Notes: generated from the sequence alone by a model not told the origin. Counted from the stretch's first letter, positions 1 through 6,434 are shown. The stretch is DNA of 14,520 bases from Candidatus Peregrinibacteria bacterium (GCA_018662075.1 JABJGX010000039.1:1-14520), one strand, 5' to 3'. A program made the numbers and translations.

Positions 1-344
1 TCTTTTTCTAGCCAAAAAGGACTGAGGCGTACAAAGCTGCAGTTTTGCTTTTTTGCTTCTTCTTTCAAAGCTGCAATTAGTAACGGCAGTGCTTCTTTTC
101 TGTGCTTTGGGTCTAAAACTGGTCCGTATGGAATAGATAAATGGCGACCTCTTCTTGCAGGAACAAGGGTTGCTTGGCAGATACCAACGACAGTATTATT
201 GTGTCGAACTTCTAGCCTAAGAGGATTTTGACCGACATCTTTATAGACTTCACCCATAGTCCAGCTTTGTAGAAAAGGACGATGTTGTTGGTGTGCGAGA
301 AAGGTATCCCACTGTGCCGGGTTGGTTGCTGCAAGGATATTCAT
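1..344 (-). CDS. FemAB-type peptidoglycan/aminoacyl transferase, N-terminal part
   Basis: Only the first 114 codons are present; the gene runs off the left edge, so the C-terminal half is unseen. The ATG at 344-342 overlaps the stop of the upstream aminotransferase gene as ATGA, which fixes the start. The protein begins MNILAATNPAQWDTFLAHQQ and continues with FLQSWTMGEVYKDVG near residues 24-38, a segment typical of the first GNAT-like lobe of FemAB/FemX and LicD-independent 'lipid II:glycine glycyltransferase' proteins. A strand resembling IPYGPVLD follows near residue 75. Family members use aminoacyl-tRNA to add amino acids to the stem peptide of lipid-linked peptidoglycan precursor at the cytoplasmic face of the membrane. 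Operon position after a Mur ligase fits a wall role. Some FemAB-like proteins instead act in exopolysaccharide systems, and the missing C-terminus prevents a decision. Confidence 0.75.
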   Translation of the reverse strand, partial: MNILAATNPAQWDTFLAHQQHRPFLQSWTMGEVYKDVGQNPLRLEVRHNNTVVGICQATLVPARRGRHLSIPYGPVLDPKHRKEALPLLIAALKEEAKKQNCSFVRLSPFWLEK

Positions 345-1564
345 GATTGTAGGTGAGAGATTAACCGCTTTGCTTGCGTCGTTGTCATGGTGATATGTGT
401 TGGAAGTGTCACAATGCTCGCGGCTATCTCTTCAGCTTTTGGGCAACTTCCTTCACTATAACCAGTCGTTGATAGTTGTACGGAGCGTGGACATACGGTG
501 CTGCCAGTCCATCCATCATCGAGGTAGATATTATGTTTCTTCAGTGCGATACGCATTGCATCTGCATCCTCTGTTAGGATCGGGAACTTCTGAAGGGGGA
601 AGTCTGGCGAAATACTTCCTGGGGTGTCCCAGTGATATTTTTCTGCAGCTTCTATGTAGAGTTTTGTGAGCACTCTGCGGTGATTATTTATTGAATGCAT
701 ATTCTTGAGCTCTCTTCCTGCAAGTGCTGCGCATGCATTTGGCATTTTCTTAAGAATTGGCGATTGTGTACCCTTTTTTTCTTTTGCGTTTATAATAGGC
801 AGAAGAAGGGTAAGTTTTCGAGAAACAACAAGCATAATTTTTCCAAGACCCATGTTGTATACTGTTCGTGAAATTGCATAAATACTTGGATAGAGAAGGA
901 TGCGGAACGTACTCCACAGAGACATCTCTTTCGCGCGCCCTTCTTCTTCTTCGAGCTCGTCAGATACCATGTCATGCTTACTGACTATTGCGCCTCCACA
1001 GATTCCAGAAATAGCTTTGTCACGTCCAAAACTTAGCATCATATAGTCTGCATTAATGCCTAGACTATCGGGACCAGAGACATCGGGTAGAACGTGTGCT
1101 AGATCTTCGATCAGAACTATATGATTCTTATCACAAATCTCTCTGAGTTTTTGAGTGTCGGCAATAACTCCAAATGTATGCTGGCAGATAATGGCTTTTG
1201 TGCGCGCCGTGATCTTTTTTTCAAGGTCTCCGCTATGTATATTTAGTGTTCCTGGGTCGATATCGACAAAAATAGGGGTGTAACCTGCGGCATGAATAGC
1301 ATTGGGCAATGCAACGCATGTGTATCCTTGTACGATAATCTCGCTACCAGTTTCAAAGTCGAGTGAACGTAATAGTCCAAGCATTCCTTCTCGTCCTGAG
1401 GAGAAGAGAAAACATTTTGCATCAAACCAATACTGAATGGATGAACGCAGCTTTTCCCTGTCATATCCCTTTCTCCATTTCCATGGACTGAGTAATAGTC
1501 CCCATGATTCTAAAAGGTATGGAAGGGTTATGTGTGGGCCAAAGGTATGATGTATAGGCTTCAT
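341..1564 (-). CDS. DegT/DnrJ/EryC1/StrS-family PLP aminotransferase
   Basis: This 407-residue protein has the layout of the DegT/DnrJ/EryC1/StrS (sugar aminotransferase) family. An SSGREG segment (about 55-60) binds cofactor phosphate, EDLAH (153-157) supplies the Asp that contacts the pyridine nitrogen, and SFGRDKAISG (178-187) carries the probable Schiff-base lysine K183, followed by the usual GGAIV. Family enzymes transfer an amino group, mostly from glutamate, to a keto sugar nucleotide; some related members act as dehydratases. Lysine is present, so aminotransfer is the default expectation. The start ATG at 1564 overlaps the murF-like stop (ATGA), and its own stop overlaps the femAB start. 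No sugar epimerase or dehydratase gene lies in the window, so the substrate is unknown. The genetic coupling to a Mur ligase and FemAB suggests a role in envelope glycan or peptide modification, which is inference. Confidence 0.85.
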   Translation of the reverse strand: MKPIHHTFGPHITLPYLLESWGLLLSPWKWRKGYDREKLRSSIQYWFDAKCFLFSSGREGMLGLLRSLDFETGSEIIVQGYTCVALPNAIHAAGYTPIFVDIDPGTLNIHSGDLEKKITARTKAIICQHTFGVIADTQKLREICDKNHIVLIEDLAHVLPDVSGPDSLGINADYMMLSFGRDKAISGICGGAIVSKHDMVSDELEEEEGRAKEMSLWSTFRILLYPSIYAISRTVYNMGLGKIMLVVSRKLTLLLPIINAKEKKGTQSPILKKMPNACAALAGRELKNMHSINNHRRVLTKLYIEAAEKYHWDTPGSISPDFPLQKFPILTEDADAMRIALKKHNIYLDDGWTGSTVCPRSVQLSTTGYSEGSCPKAEEIAASIVTLPTHITMTTTQAKRLISHLQS

Positions 1565-3051
1565 GGAAGGATGCGATTGATGACTGCGCCACTCACGCGT
1601 CCGACACAGAGGAGAAGGTCTTCACTGAGAATAGGCGTAGTTTGCTTGTGTAGCCTTTCAACCTCGCCAGTATACCCCTTTGCAAATGCATCTATCCCAT
1701 GTTTTCCGGTAAAGATCACTCGGGAAAAAATCCCCGATGCCTGTGTGCCTAGTTCTCTGTGAATTTTATCTTCGGCATTTCCCAGTTCAATGAGACCTGG
1801 TGTTAGAAGGATTTTATTGTTTGCAGGTTGAGACTTTGCCCATGCAATAGCTGCCCTAAAGCTTTCAGGACTTGCATTGTGTGTGTCGTCTAAAAGGGTT
1901 ACTCCACGTTTTTTTTGAACAGAGAATGTGCTGCTTGGCGGCTTAAATGTTTTAAGACTCTTTATGATATCTGATTTTTGCATTTCGAGTAGTTCAGCAA
2001 CACTTATTGCAAGTAGTACATTTGTTATGTTGTGTGTCCCATGGAGAGGAACGTTGTATTTTTGTCCTTCTATACTAAAATGTATTCCATCTCCTGTTTC
2101 TTCTATATCTTGTGCTAATACATCACAAGGACTTGCTGTTCCAATGGAGGTTGTAGAGCAGTCGAGTTTTTGTCCAACAACTCTGCATAGCGAGGAGTCT
2201 GCATTGAAAATAGCATGTCCATCTGACGGAAGTGCAGCAAAGAGCTCGCCTTTTGCTTTTTGCAATTTTTCTTGTGATCCAAACAGTGCAATGTGCTGTG
2301 TGCCTATGTAGGTAATGACACCAATGCTTGGCTTCACAATTTTACATAGGTTTGCAATCTCTCCGATCCGATATGCACCCATCTCTACAATAAGAATAAG
2401 CTTTTCATCGGTGTTATGCTTTGGTAATTCTTTTAGTAGCCATTTCGCAACGCCCATTTCAGAATTGACGTAAGCGGGAGTACAAAGCACGTTCTTGTCT
2501 TTCATGACGTGGTCAATAATCTCTTTGGTTGTTGTCTTTCCTACGCTCCCTGTGATTCCTACGAAGGTTAGGTTTTCGTATGTGCTCCTAATCTTTGTTG
2601 CTTGATTCATGACATGATTTTTTAATGTATAGTCGACCGGTAGAAAAAGTACCCAGGAGATCAGTAGAGGAATTGACTGAAAAAGTGGCAGTGCTATGTA
2701 CACTGTGGCGATTGGTAGAAGTAAGGCAGTTGCAATAGTGATTCCAAGAGAGGTGCTTACCAGAACAATCGTCTTTAGGGTCCATACAGGAAGCCGCTGT
2801 CGTCGTAGTGATATTTGAATAACTGATACTGCTGCGAGTGCAATAATTCCCCAAGAGACGTTCGTGAGGATGGCTCCAAGTACTATGATGGGCCTTAGGA
2901 TTCCGAAGAGTTGCCTAAAAAATCCCTCAGCTCTTAGGTGCTCTTTTAAACGATCTATTCGCCACTCTTTCTTTTGCCAAAGAGTAGAGAGGGTTAGAAG
3001 AGGGGGGGTGCATCCAACGATAACGAGGCCGATAATCATCCAATAAGACAT
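1561..3051 (-). CDS. murF: MurF-like Mur ligase with N-terminal membrane domain
   Basis: The catalytic part (about residues 160-496) is a Mur ligase. It has an ATP-binding GITGSVGKTTTKE loop (165-177, K172), a VNSEMGVA segment (195-202) where MurF has NNEIG, EMGAYRIGEI (223-232), TYIGTQHIALFGS (247-259), a probable carbamylated-lysine region at K267-G-E269, and LLDDTHNASPESF (386-398), matching MurF DDxYNANPxS. MurF joins D-Ala-D-Ala to UDP-MurNAc-tripeptide. The first 150 residues are unlike classical MurF: about five hydrophobic segments (roughly 4-22, 47-64, 66-82, 92-114, 119-139) replace the small UDP-binding N-terminal domain. The protein should therefore sit on the membrane. It starts 4 bases after the hydrolase stop and ends in an ATGA overlap with the aminotransferase. 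It could also be a MurF homologue with an altered substrate, so the symbol is provisional. A C7 and an A8 homopolymer lie within the coding strand. Confidence 0.85.
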   Translation of the reverse strand: MSYWMIIGLVIVGCTPPLLTLSTLWQKKEWRIDRLKEHLRAEGFFRQLFGILRPIIVLGAILTNVSWGIIALAAVSVIQISLRRQRLPVWTLKTIVLVSTSLGITIATALLLPIATVYIALPLFQSIPLLISWVLFLPVDYTLKNHVMNQATKIRSTYENLTFVGITGSVGKTTTKEIIDHVMKDKNVLCTPAYVNSEMGVAKWLLKELPKHNTDEKLILIVEMGAYRIGEIANLCKIVKPSIGVITYIGTQHIALFGSQEKLQKAKGELFAALPSDGHAIFNADSSLCRVVGQKLDCSTTSIGTASPCDVLAQDIEETGDGIHFSIEGQKYNVPLHGTHNITNVLLAISVAELLEMQKSDIIKSLKTFKPPSSTFSVQKKRGVTLLDDTHNASPESFRAAIAWAKSQPANNKILLTPGLIELGNAEDKIHRELGTQASGIFSRVIFTGKHGIDAFAKGYTGEVERLHKQTTPILSEDLLLCVGRVSGAVINRILP

Positions 3052-3054
3052 ATG

Positions 3055-3768
3055 TTAAAGGTGTGATTGTATTATATGTGCAATCTCTTCTGCCTTATCA
3101 CGATGGACACGATGACGAACTCCTGGGTACCGATGAAGAATCGCATTTGGGATTTCTCGCTCCATGATCTTAGCATCATTAAATAATGTCATTCCGTCAT
3201 CTGTTCCCCAGAATAAGTCTGTTGGCGTATGAATGTCTTTTAAGTGAGGTCTTAGGTTTTCACTTGATACTTTAATGAGTGTCTTTCTCATCACGTCTGA
3301 TGCTTTTTCATAGTCGTGTACACGGACGAGTTTATACAGAACCTTCTTCCCAAGAGGTTCGAGGGTTTTAAGACCTGGAATAGAGAAGAGAACCTTTCCC
3401 CCCTTTGCGAGCATGAGTCCTATTGCCCTTTTAAAATGCCTGGGGTGACGAATGCCAGCCGCAGCACAGAGGAAGAGGTGAGTAGGCTCTAGATTCTTTT
3501 CTGTGACAAGCTTGATAGCAATGCGTCCTCCGTGTGAGTGACCCAGAAGGAATATGTCTTTTTTGATGCCTTGTTCCTTCATATACTGCAAAACCCAGTC
3601 TGCATAGCCGTCTACAGTCATCGCAGTGCGCGGTTCTGGTGTATCGCCAAATCCTGGGAGATCTGGAGTATAGAGAGTGATATCAGTGCCTTTTAAGGCC
3701 TGACGGAGCTCTGTGAAGGATTCTTTCGATCCGCCCCATCCATGAAGACAGAGTAAATTTGTGGACAT
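3055..3768 (-). CDS. alpha/beta hydrolase fold protein
   Basis: From the chosen start the protein has 237 residues. It shows the oxyanion segment LCLHGWGG (about 6-13), the nucleophile elbow LGHSHGG with S78, an acid in FWGTDD (D190 or D191), and a late histidine in PGVRHRVH (H219 or H222). This is a complete alpha/beta hydrolase triad with a helical cap between. The family includes esterases, lipases, C-C hydrolases and haloperoxidases, and the substrate cannot be read from the sequence. A longer reading frame starts at 3786 (six more codons), but that ATG directly abuts a TATAGT box. I prefer the ATG at 3768, which lies 6 bases after a second TATAGT (3780-3775). It is the first gene of the operon with murF-like, the aminotransferase and femAB, so a wall-precursor or lipid-carrier ester is a guess worth testing. 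Confidence 0.85.
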   Translation of the reverse strand: MSTNLLCLHGWGGSKESFTELRQALKGTDITLYTPDLPGFGDTPEPRTAMTVDGYADWVLQYMKEQGIKKDIFLLGHSHGGRIAIKLVTEKNLEPTHLFLCAAAGIRHPRHFKRAIGLMLAKGGKVLFSIPGLKTLEPLGKKVLYKLVRVHDYEKASDVMRKTLIKVSSENLRPHLKDIHTPTDLFWGTDDGMTLFNDAKIMEREIPNAILHRYPGVRHRVHRDKAEEIAHIIQSHL

Positions 3769-3792
3769 AAGGGCACTATACCCCATACTATA
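3762..3792. promoter_or_regulatory. overlapping divergent promoters, hydrolase operon and ppa
   Basis: Only 30 bases separate the two divergent start codons (3768 minus, 3799 plus). On the plus strand TGGACA (3762-3767) and TACTAT (3786-3791) are 18 bases apart and end 7 bases before the ppa ATG. On the minus strand TATAGT occurs at 3792-3787 and at 3780-3775, the latter ending 6 bases before the hydrolase ATG. Neither gene has a Shine-Dalgarno sequence in this space. The arrangement predicts leaderless or almost leaderless transcripts in both directions. Box assignment is by eye. Confidence 0.5.
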
Positions 3793-3798
3793 CGCCCG

Positions 3799-4335
3799 AT
3801 GAATCTTAAAGATGATTTAACCCCAGGCGCAAATCTGCCCGACACATTCAATGTTGTGGTAGAGATTCCTAGTGGATCGCAGAATAAGTACGAGTATGAC
3901 GCAGAACTCGGTGCTTTTAAGCTGGATCGCGTGCTGTATTCTCCTATGCATTACCCTGGGGACTACGGATTTGTCCCTCAGACGCTATTTACAGATGGAG
4001 ATCCTATAGATGCTCTCATCCTTGTAACGTTCCCAACATTGCCTGGTATTGTTGTTGAAGTGCGTCCTATTGGTGTTCTCGACTTTGTCGATAATGGAGA
4101 GGAAGACCATAAACTGCTTTGTGTCCCTGTAAATGACATTCGCTACAAAGAAATGAAGAGCATGAAAGATATCGCAGAGCCATATCTCAATGAAATTGCT
4201 CATTTCTTTAAGGTATACAAAGAGCTTGAGGGGAAAACTGTAGAGGTGAAAGGTTGGCATGGAGTAGACGAAGCAAAGAAACTCCTGTTAGAATCTATCG
4301 AGAGATATAAGAAAAAAAATGACCTGCCACAGTAG
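3799..4335 (+). CDS. ppa: inorganic pyrophosphatase (family I, soluble)
   Basis: The 178-residue protein hydrolyses pyrophosphate in the cytoplasm and pulls biosynthetic reactions forward. Aligned by memory with E. coli PPase, all active-site residues are present: E22, K30, E32, R44, Y52, Y56, the metal-binding DGDPID motif (D66, D68, D71), D98, D103, K105, Y140 and K141. Length matches bacterial family I enzymes. The ATG at 3799 has no Shine-Dalgarno sequence and follows a TACTAT box by 7 bases. The odd feature is the 3' end. The final codons CTG CCA CAG TAG run into the downstream tRNA gene by 10 bases, and the stop codon is formed by tRNA positions U8-A9-G10. An A8 run (4312-4319) lies just before, and the -1 frame there stops at 4320-4322, before the tRNA. 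Confidence 0.97.
   Translation: MNLKDDLTPGANLPDTFNVVVEIPSGSQNKYEYDAELGAFKLDRVLYSPMHYPGDYGFVPQTLFTDGDPIDALILVTFPTLPGIVVEVRPIGVLDFVDNGEEDHKLLCVPVNDIRYKEMKSMKDIAEPYLNEIAHFFKVYKELEGKTVEVKGWHGVDEAKKLLLESIERYKKKNDLPQ
4312..4322 (+). other. A8 run with -1 frame stop at end of ppa
   Basis: Eight adenines (4312-4319) span ppa codons AAA AAA AAT. Read in the -1 frame, the bases after the run form TGA at 4320-4322. The zero-frame spacing A|AAA|AAT matches the XXXYYYZ pattern of a slippery heptamer. Slippage by the polymerase (one extra A) or by the ribosome (-1) would end Ppa a few residues early and outside the tRNA. The run and the stop are seen directly; slippage itself is inference. Confidence 0.35.
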
Positions 4336-4402
4336 CTCAGTTGGTTAGAGCGCGGGACTCATAAGCCCGAGGTCGACAGTTCAATTCTGTCCTGTGGCAC
4401 CA
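4326..4402 (+). tRNA. tRNA with anticodon CAU (elongator Met or Ile2)
   Basis: A full cloverleaf can be drawn: acceptor GCCACAG (4326-4332) with CTGTGGC (4392-4398), discriminator A4399, encoded CCA 4400-4402; D stem GCTC/GAGC (4335-4338, 4348-4351); anticodon stem 4353-4357 with 4365-4369; loop CTCATAA with anticodon CAT at 4360-4362; variable loop AGGTC; T stem GACAG/CTGTC around TTCAATT. The first pair is G1-C72, which argues against the initiator tRNA (unpaired 1-72). Position 31-39 is an A-G mismatch closing the anticodon loop. A CAU anticodon can be elongator Met or, after lysidine modification, Ile2; the sequence alone leaves this open, with Met slightly favoured. The gene overlaps the last 10 bases of ppa. 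A TATAAG box at 4306-4311 inside ppa could serve as its own promoter. Confidence 0.95.
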
Positions 4403-4405
4403 TTC

Positions 4406-4430
4406 GCACTTTGTGCTCATGGCAAGCCAT
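4406..4430 (+). other. two small inverted repeats after the tRNA
   Basis: Immediately after the encoded CCA lie GCAC-TTT-GTGC (4406-4416) and ATGGC-AA-GCCAT (4419-4430). They could fold in the tRNA 3' trailer and mark processing or transcript ends. No U-tract follows, so a classical terminator is not supported. The rest of the 120-base gap (to 4522) holds only the promoter-like boxes listed next. Confidence 0.3.
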
Positions 4431-4464
4431 ATCAGTTCAAGGCAATTCTAAGTATAGTTTAGCG

Positions 4465-4494
4465 TTGCATGACAAGTGCTTCTTGACGTAATAT
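4465..4494 (+). promoter_or_regulatory. possible promoter of the lipoprotein pair
   Basis: TTGCAT (4465-4470) and TAATAT (4489-4494) are 18 bases apart. Transcription would start near 4501, about 20 bases before the preferred ATG at 4523. A second TATAGT at 4453-4458 is an alternative. The -10 box matches the consensus in only four of six positions. Confidence 0.3.
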
Positions 4495-4522
4495 TCAAAT
4501 GAATTTCTTACCCCCAGAATTT

Positions 4523-4849
4523 ATGAAAAAACTTATCTCACTATTTGGAACTGTTGCATTGCTCTCTGCATGCACATTTACCGTTACAACAGATGTTGAT
4601 AAAGATGAAGAGCCAGCAGAGGAAACTGTAGAAGAAGGAACAGCTCCTGCAGAAGATACTGCTCCAGCAGAGGACGAGGCTCCAGAGGAAGAAGAGGCAC
4701 CAGCAGAGGAGGAAGATACTGCTCCAGCTGAAGAAGAAGCTCCTGTTGATGAGGGAACAGTAGAAGACGCAGCAGTTGAAGACGCAGGAGGAGACGGAAG
4801 CGATACAGCAGCAGGAGACGCAGCTAGTTCCGAAGCAGTAGCTGAGTAA
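4523..4849 (+). CDS. acidic, low-complexity lipoprotein
   Basis: From ATG 4523 the 108-residue product has a lipoprotein signal peptide: MKK, a hydrophobic core, and the lipobox LSAC with the acylated cysteine at C17. The longer frame from 4499 adds eight residues before the charged MKK and gives a poorer signal peptide, so 4523 is preferred. After the cysteine comes a short TFTVTT segment, then an almost wholly acidic, Ala/Pro/Glu-rich tail with repeated AEDTAPAE- and EEEAPAEE-type units. The tail has no predicted globular domain and should be disordered and strongly negative, on the outer face of the membrane. Its stop overlaps the next lipoprotein start (TAATG). I recognise no family. A spacer, a cation-binding brush, or a stalk for the His-rich partner are possible roles, all inferred. 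Confidence 0.8.
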   Translation: MKKLISLFGTVALLSACTFTVTTDVDKDEEPAEETVEEGTAPAEDTAPAEDEAPEEEEAPAEEEDTAPAEEEAPVDEGTVEDAAVEDAGGDGSDTAAGDAASSEAVAE

Positions 4850-5412
4850 TGACAAAACGAGTATTATTATTGGTACCTGTACTGCTTCTCGCTGCATGTG
4901 AGCGGCAGTACGTGCCAAACCCGGATCCTAACCATACACATGCAGACTTTGCTGTATGGACTGATGGTGAAAAGATCGGGTTTGATGATCCCAAATACAT
5001 GTCTGGAGTGAGCTGGGACGATGGATCGCATGATGAGGTTGGTGAATATCATGATCAGCATTTACATCTTCATGATGAAATTGGACATGTATTGCATCGA
5101 CATAAGCCAGGGCTTACATTAGAAGCATTCTTCGAGTCTCTTGATTACACATTCCCACTGCCAATAGAGCGATGGACTATGTGGGTGAATGGTGCACAAA
5201 TGGAATTCGATCTTCAGTATGTATTTAAAGATATGGACCAAGTATTACTGACAAATTCAACAGGGAGTGCACAGGTTCTTTATGAGGTAGAGCAGCTTAC
5301 CGATGACGCATGTCGTTACTCAAAAACATGTCCGTGGAAGGGTGAGCCCCCAGCAGAAAACTGTATCGCAGATCCTGAAGTTCCGTGCGTTGCTCCCTTG
5401 GAAGACCTTTAG
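4849..5412 (+). CDS. His-rich lipoprotein of unknown function
   Basis: The 187-residue product has a signal peptide with lipobox LAAC (C17) and should be anchored outside the cytoplasmic membrane. Ten histidines are concentrated between residues 29 and 85: HTH (29-31), H61, H68, then HLHLHDEIGHVLHRH (71-85). Segments HADFAVWTDGEKIGFDDPKY and HRHKPGLTLEAFFESL resemble a domain I recall from proteins of Patescibacteria and some archaea with the pattern HADFxVxxxG and HxHxxxGxTLxxFF; I know no established function for it. The C-terminal tail has four cysteines (C155, C161, C172, C180) that could form two disulfides. The clustered histidines suggest metal binding. The gene is translationally coupled to the acidic lipoprotein (TAATG), and its stop codon overlaps that of the convergent cation exchanger. 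Confidence 0.85.
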   Translation: MTKRVLLLVPVLLLAACERQYVPNPDPNHTHADFAVWTDGEKIGFDDPKYMSGVSWDDGSHDEVGEYHDQHLHLHDEIGHVLHRHKPGLTLEAFFESLDYTFPLPIERWTMWVNGAQMEFDLQYVFKDMDQVLLTNSTGSAQVLYEVEQLTDDACRYSKTCPWKGEPPAENCIADPEVPCVAPLEDL

Positions 5413-6419
5413 GTCATAGTAAAGTCTCTATACACAATATAGCTGATATAAAGGATATATCCTGTGAGTAGTACGATTCCTTCTTTGCGGTTTAAGATGT
5501 AGTCCTTTTCCTGTTTCCACCAGAAGAAGAGTCTGCGATGCAGATGTCCATTGTGGATGAGTAGGAAAAGCAACAGTGTTGATGCTACGACAACAGATAG
5601 GTCGAAGTTAATGATCGGTTCGAATGGTAGAGGCTTGATAAATGCAGAGAGTCCAAGGATCCAGAAAATATTGAAGATGTTTGATCCAACAATGTTTCCA
5701 ATGGCGATGTCTGCTTTTCCTTTCCTGGCAGCAACAATAGATGCTGCAAGTTCTGGAAGAGATGTTCCAAGGGCAACAATAGTAAGTCCAATAAGGGTTT
5801 CGCTCATTCCAAAAATTGTCGCAATACTAATTGCTCCATCAACGGCTAGCTTTCCTCCAAGTGCAAGTCCAGTGAGGCCTACAAGAAATAGTCCCCAGGC
5901 TTTCCACAAGGACATGTCAGGTTTTGTGTGTCCATTTTCTTGTACCTCTGGGTTCTTCATCCCAAATGTGTAGTACATAAAGATGACGAAGAATCCTAGG
6001 AATGCGAGTCCATCACTGCGGCTAAGTTCTGATATTGGATATCCATCAACAAGCATGTCGTTTGCCATGATGATAAGCGTGAGTGATGCGAGAAGGGTAA
6101 ATGGAATTTCTTTAATGATGGTAGATCTCTGTACAGCAAGGGGAGTGATAATTGCTGTGACTCCAAGGATCAGTAGCGTGTTTGAAATGTTTGATCCAAC
6201 AACGTTACCAATGGCAATACCCGCGTTGTCCTGAAAGCTTGCGATAATATTCACAATAAGCTCTGGAGCAGATGTTCCAAAGGAGACAACAGTCAGTCCA
6301 ATCATTAGGTCACTGAGGCCCAGTCTTTGTGCAATAGACGTAGCACCTTCAACCAGCCAGTCTGCCCCTTTGACGAGGAGAACGAATCCGCCGAGAAGAG
6401 CAACGAGTGCAAGAAGCAT
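5409..6419 (-). CDS. CaCA-family Ca2+/Na+ (or H+) antiporter
   Basis: The 336-residue membrane protein has the two inverted alpha-repeats that define the CaCA/NCX superfamily. Repeat one contains SFGTSAPEL (46-54, E53) and GNVVGSN (71-77). Repeat two contains ALGTSLPEL (216-224, E223) and GNIVGSN (241-247). The glutamates coordinate Ca2+ and the repeats line the transport path. About ten hydrophobic segments are visible, and the size fits YrbG/NCX_Mj-like exchangers without a large cytoplasmic loop. It would export Ca2+ using a Na+ or H+ gradient; the counter-ion is not readable. The ATG at 6419 is preceded by TACACT ending 7 bases upstream and no Shine-Dalgarno sequence. It is convergent with the His-rich lipoprotein, sharing bases 5409-5412 in overlapping stops, and divergent from grpE across a G-rich repeat. 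Confidence 0.95.
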   Translation of the reverse strand: MLLALVALLGGFVLLVKGADWLVEGATSIAQRLGLSDLMIGLTVVSFGTSAPELIVNIIASFQDNAGIAIGNVVGSNISNTLLILGVTAIITPLAVQRSTIIKEIPFTLLASLTLIIMANDMLVDGYPISELSRSDGLAFLGFFVIFMYYTFGMKNPEVQENGHTKPDMSLWKAWGLFLVGLTGLALGGKLAVDGAISIATIFGMSETLIGLTIVALGTSLPELAASIVAARKGKADIAIGNIVGSNIFNIFWILGLSAFIKPLPFEPIINFDLSVVVASTLLLFLLIHNGHLHRRLFFWWKQEKDYILNRKEGIVLLTGYILYISYIVYRDFTMT

Positions 6420-6426
6420 TGGTCAG

Positions 6427-6432
6427 AGTGTA
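6427..6432 (-). promoter_or_regulatory. -10-like box of the CaCA antiporter gene
   Basis: TACACT on the minus strand (6432-6427) ends 7 bases before the ATG at 6419, which predicts a leaderless transcript. The place where a -35 box would be (about 6450-6455) is the C-rich complement of the G-run repeat, so no normal -35 element exists. Confidence 0.35.
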
Positions 6433-6434
6433 CA

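Noticed and set aside
4541..4918. 125-codon minus-strand frame opposite the lipoproteins, very Cys/Ser/Phe-rich
   Set aside because: Its composition is just the complement of the Glu/Ala/Pro repeat codons.
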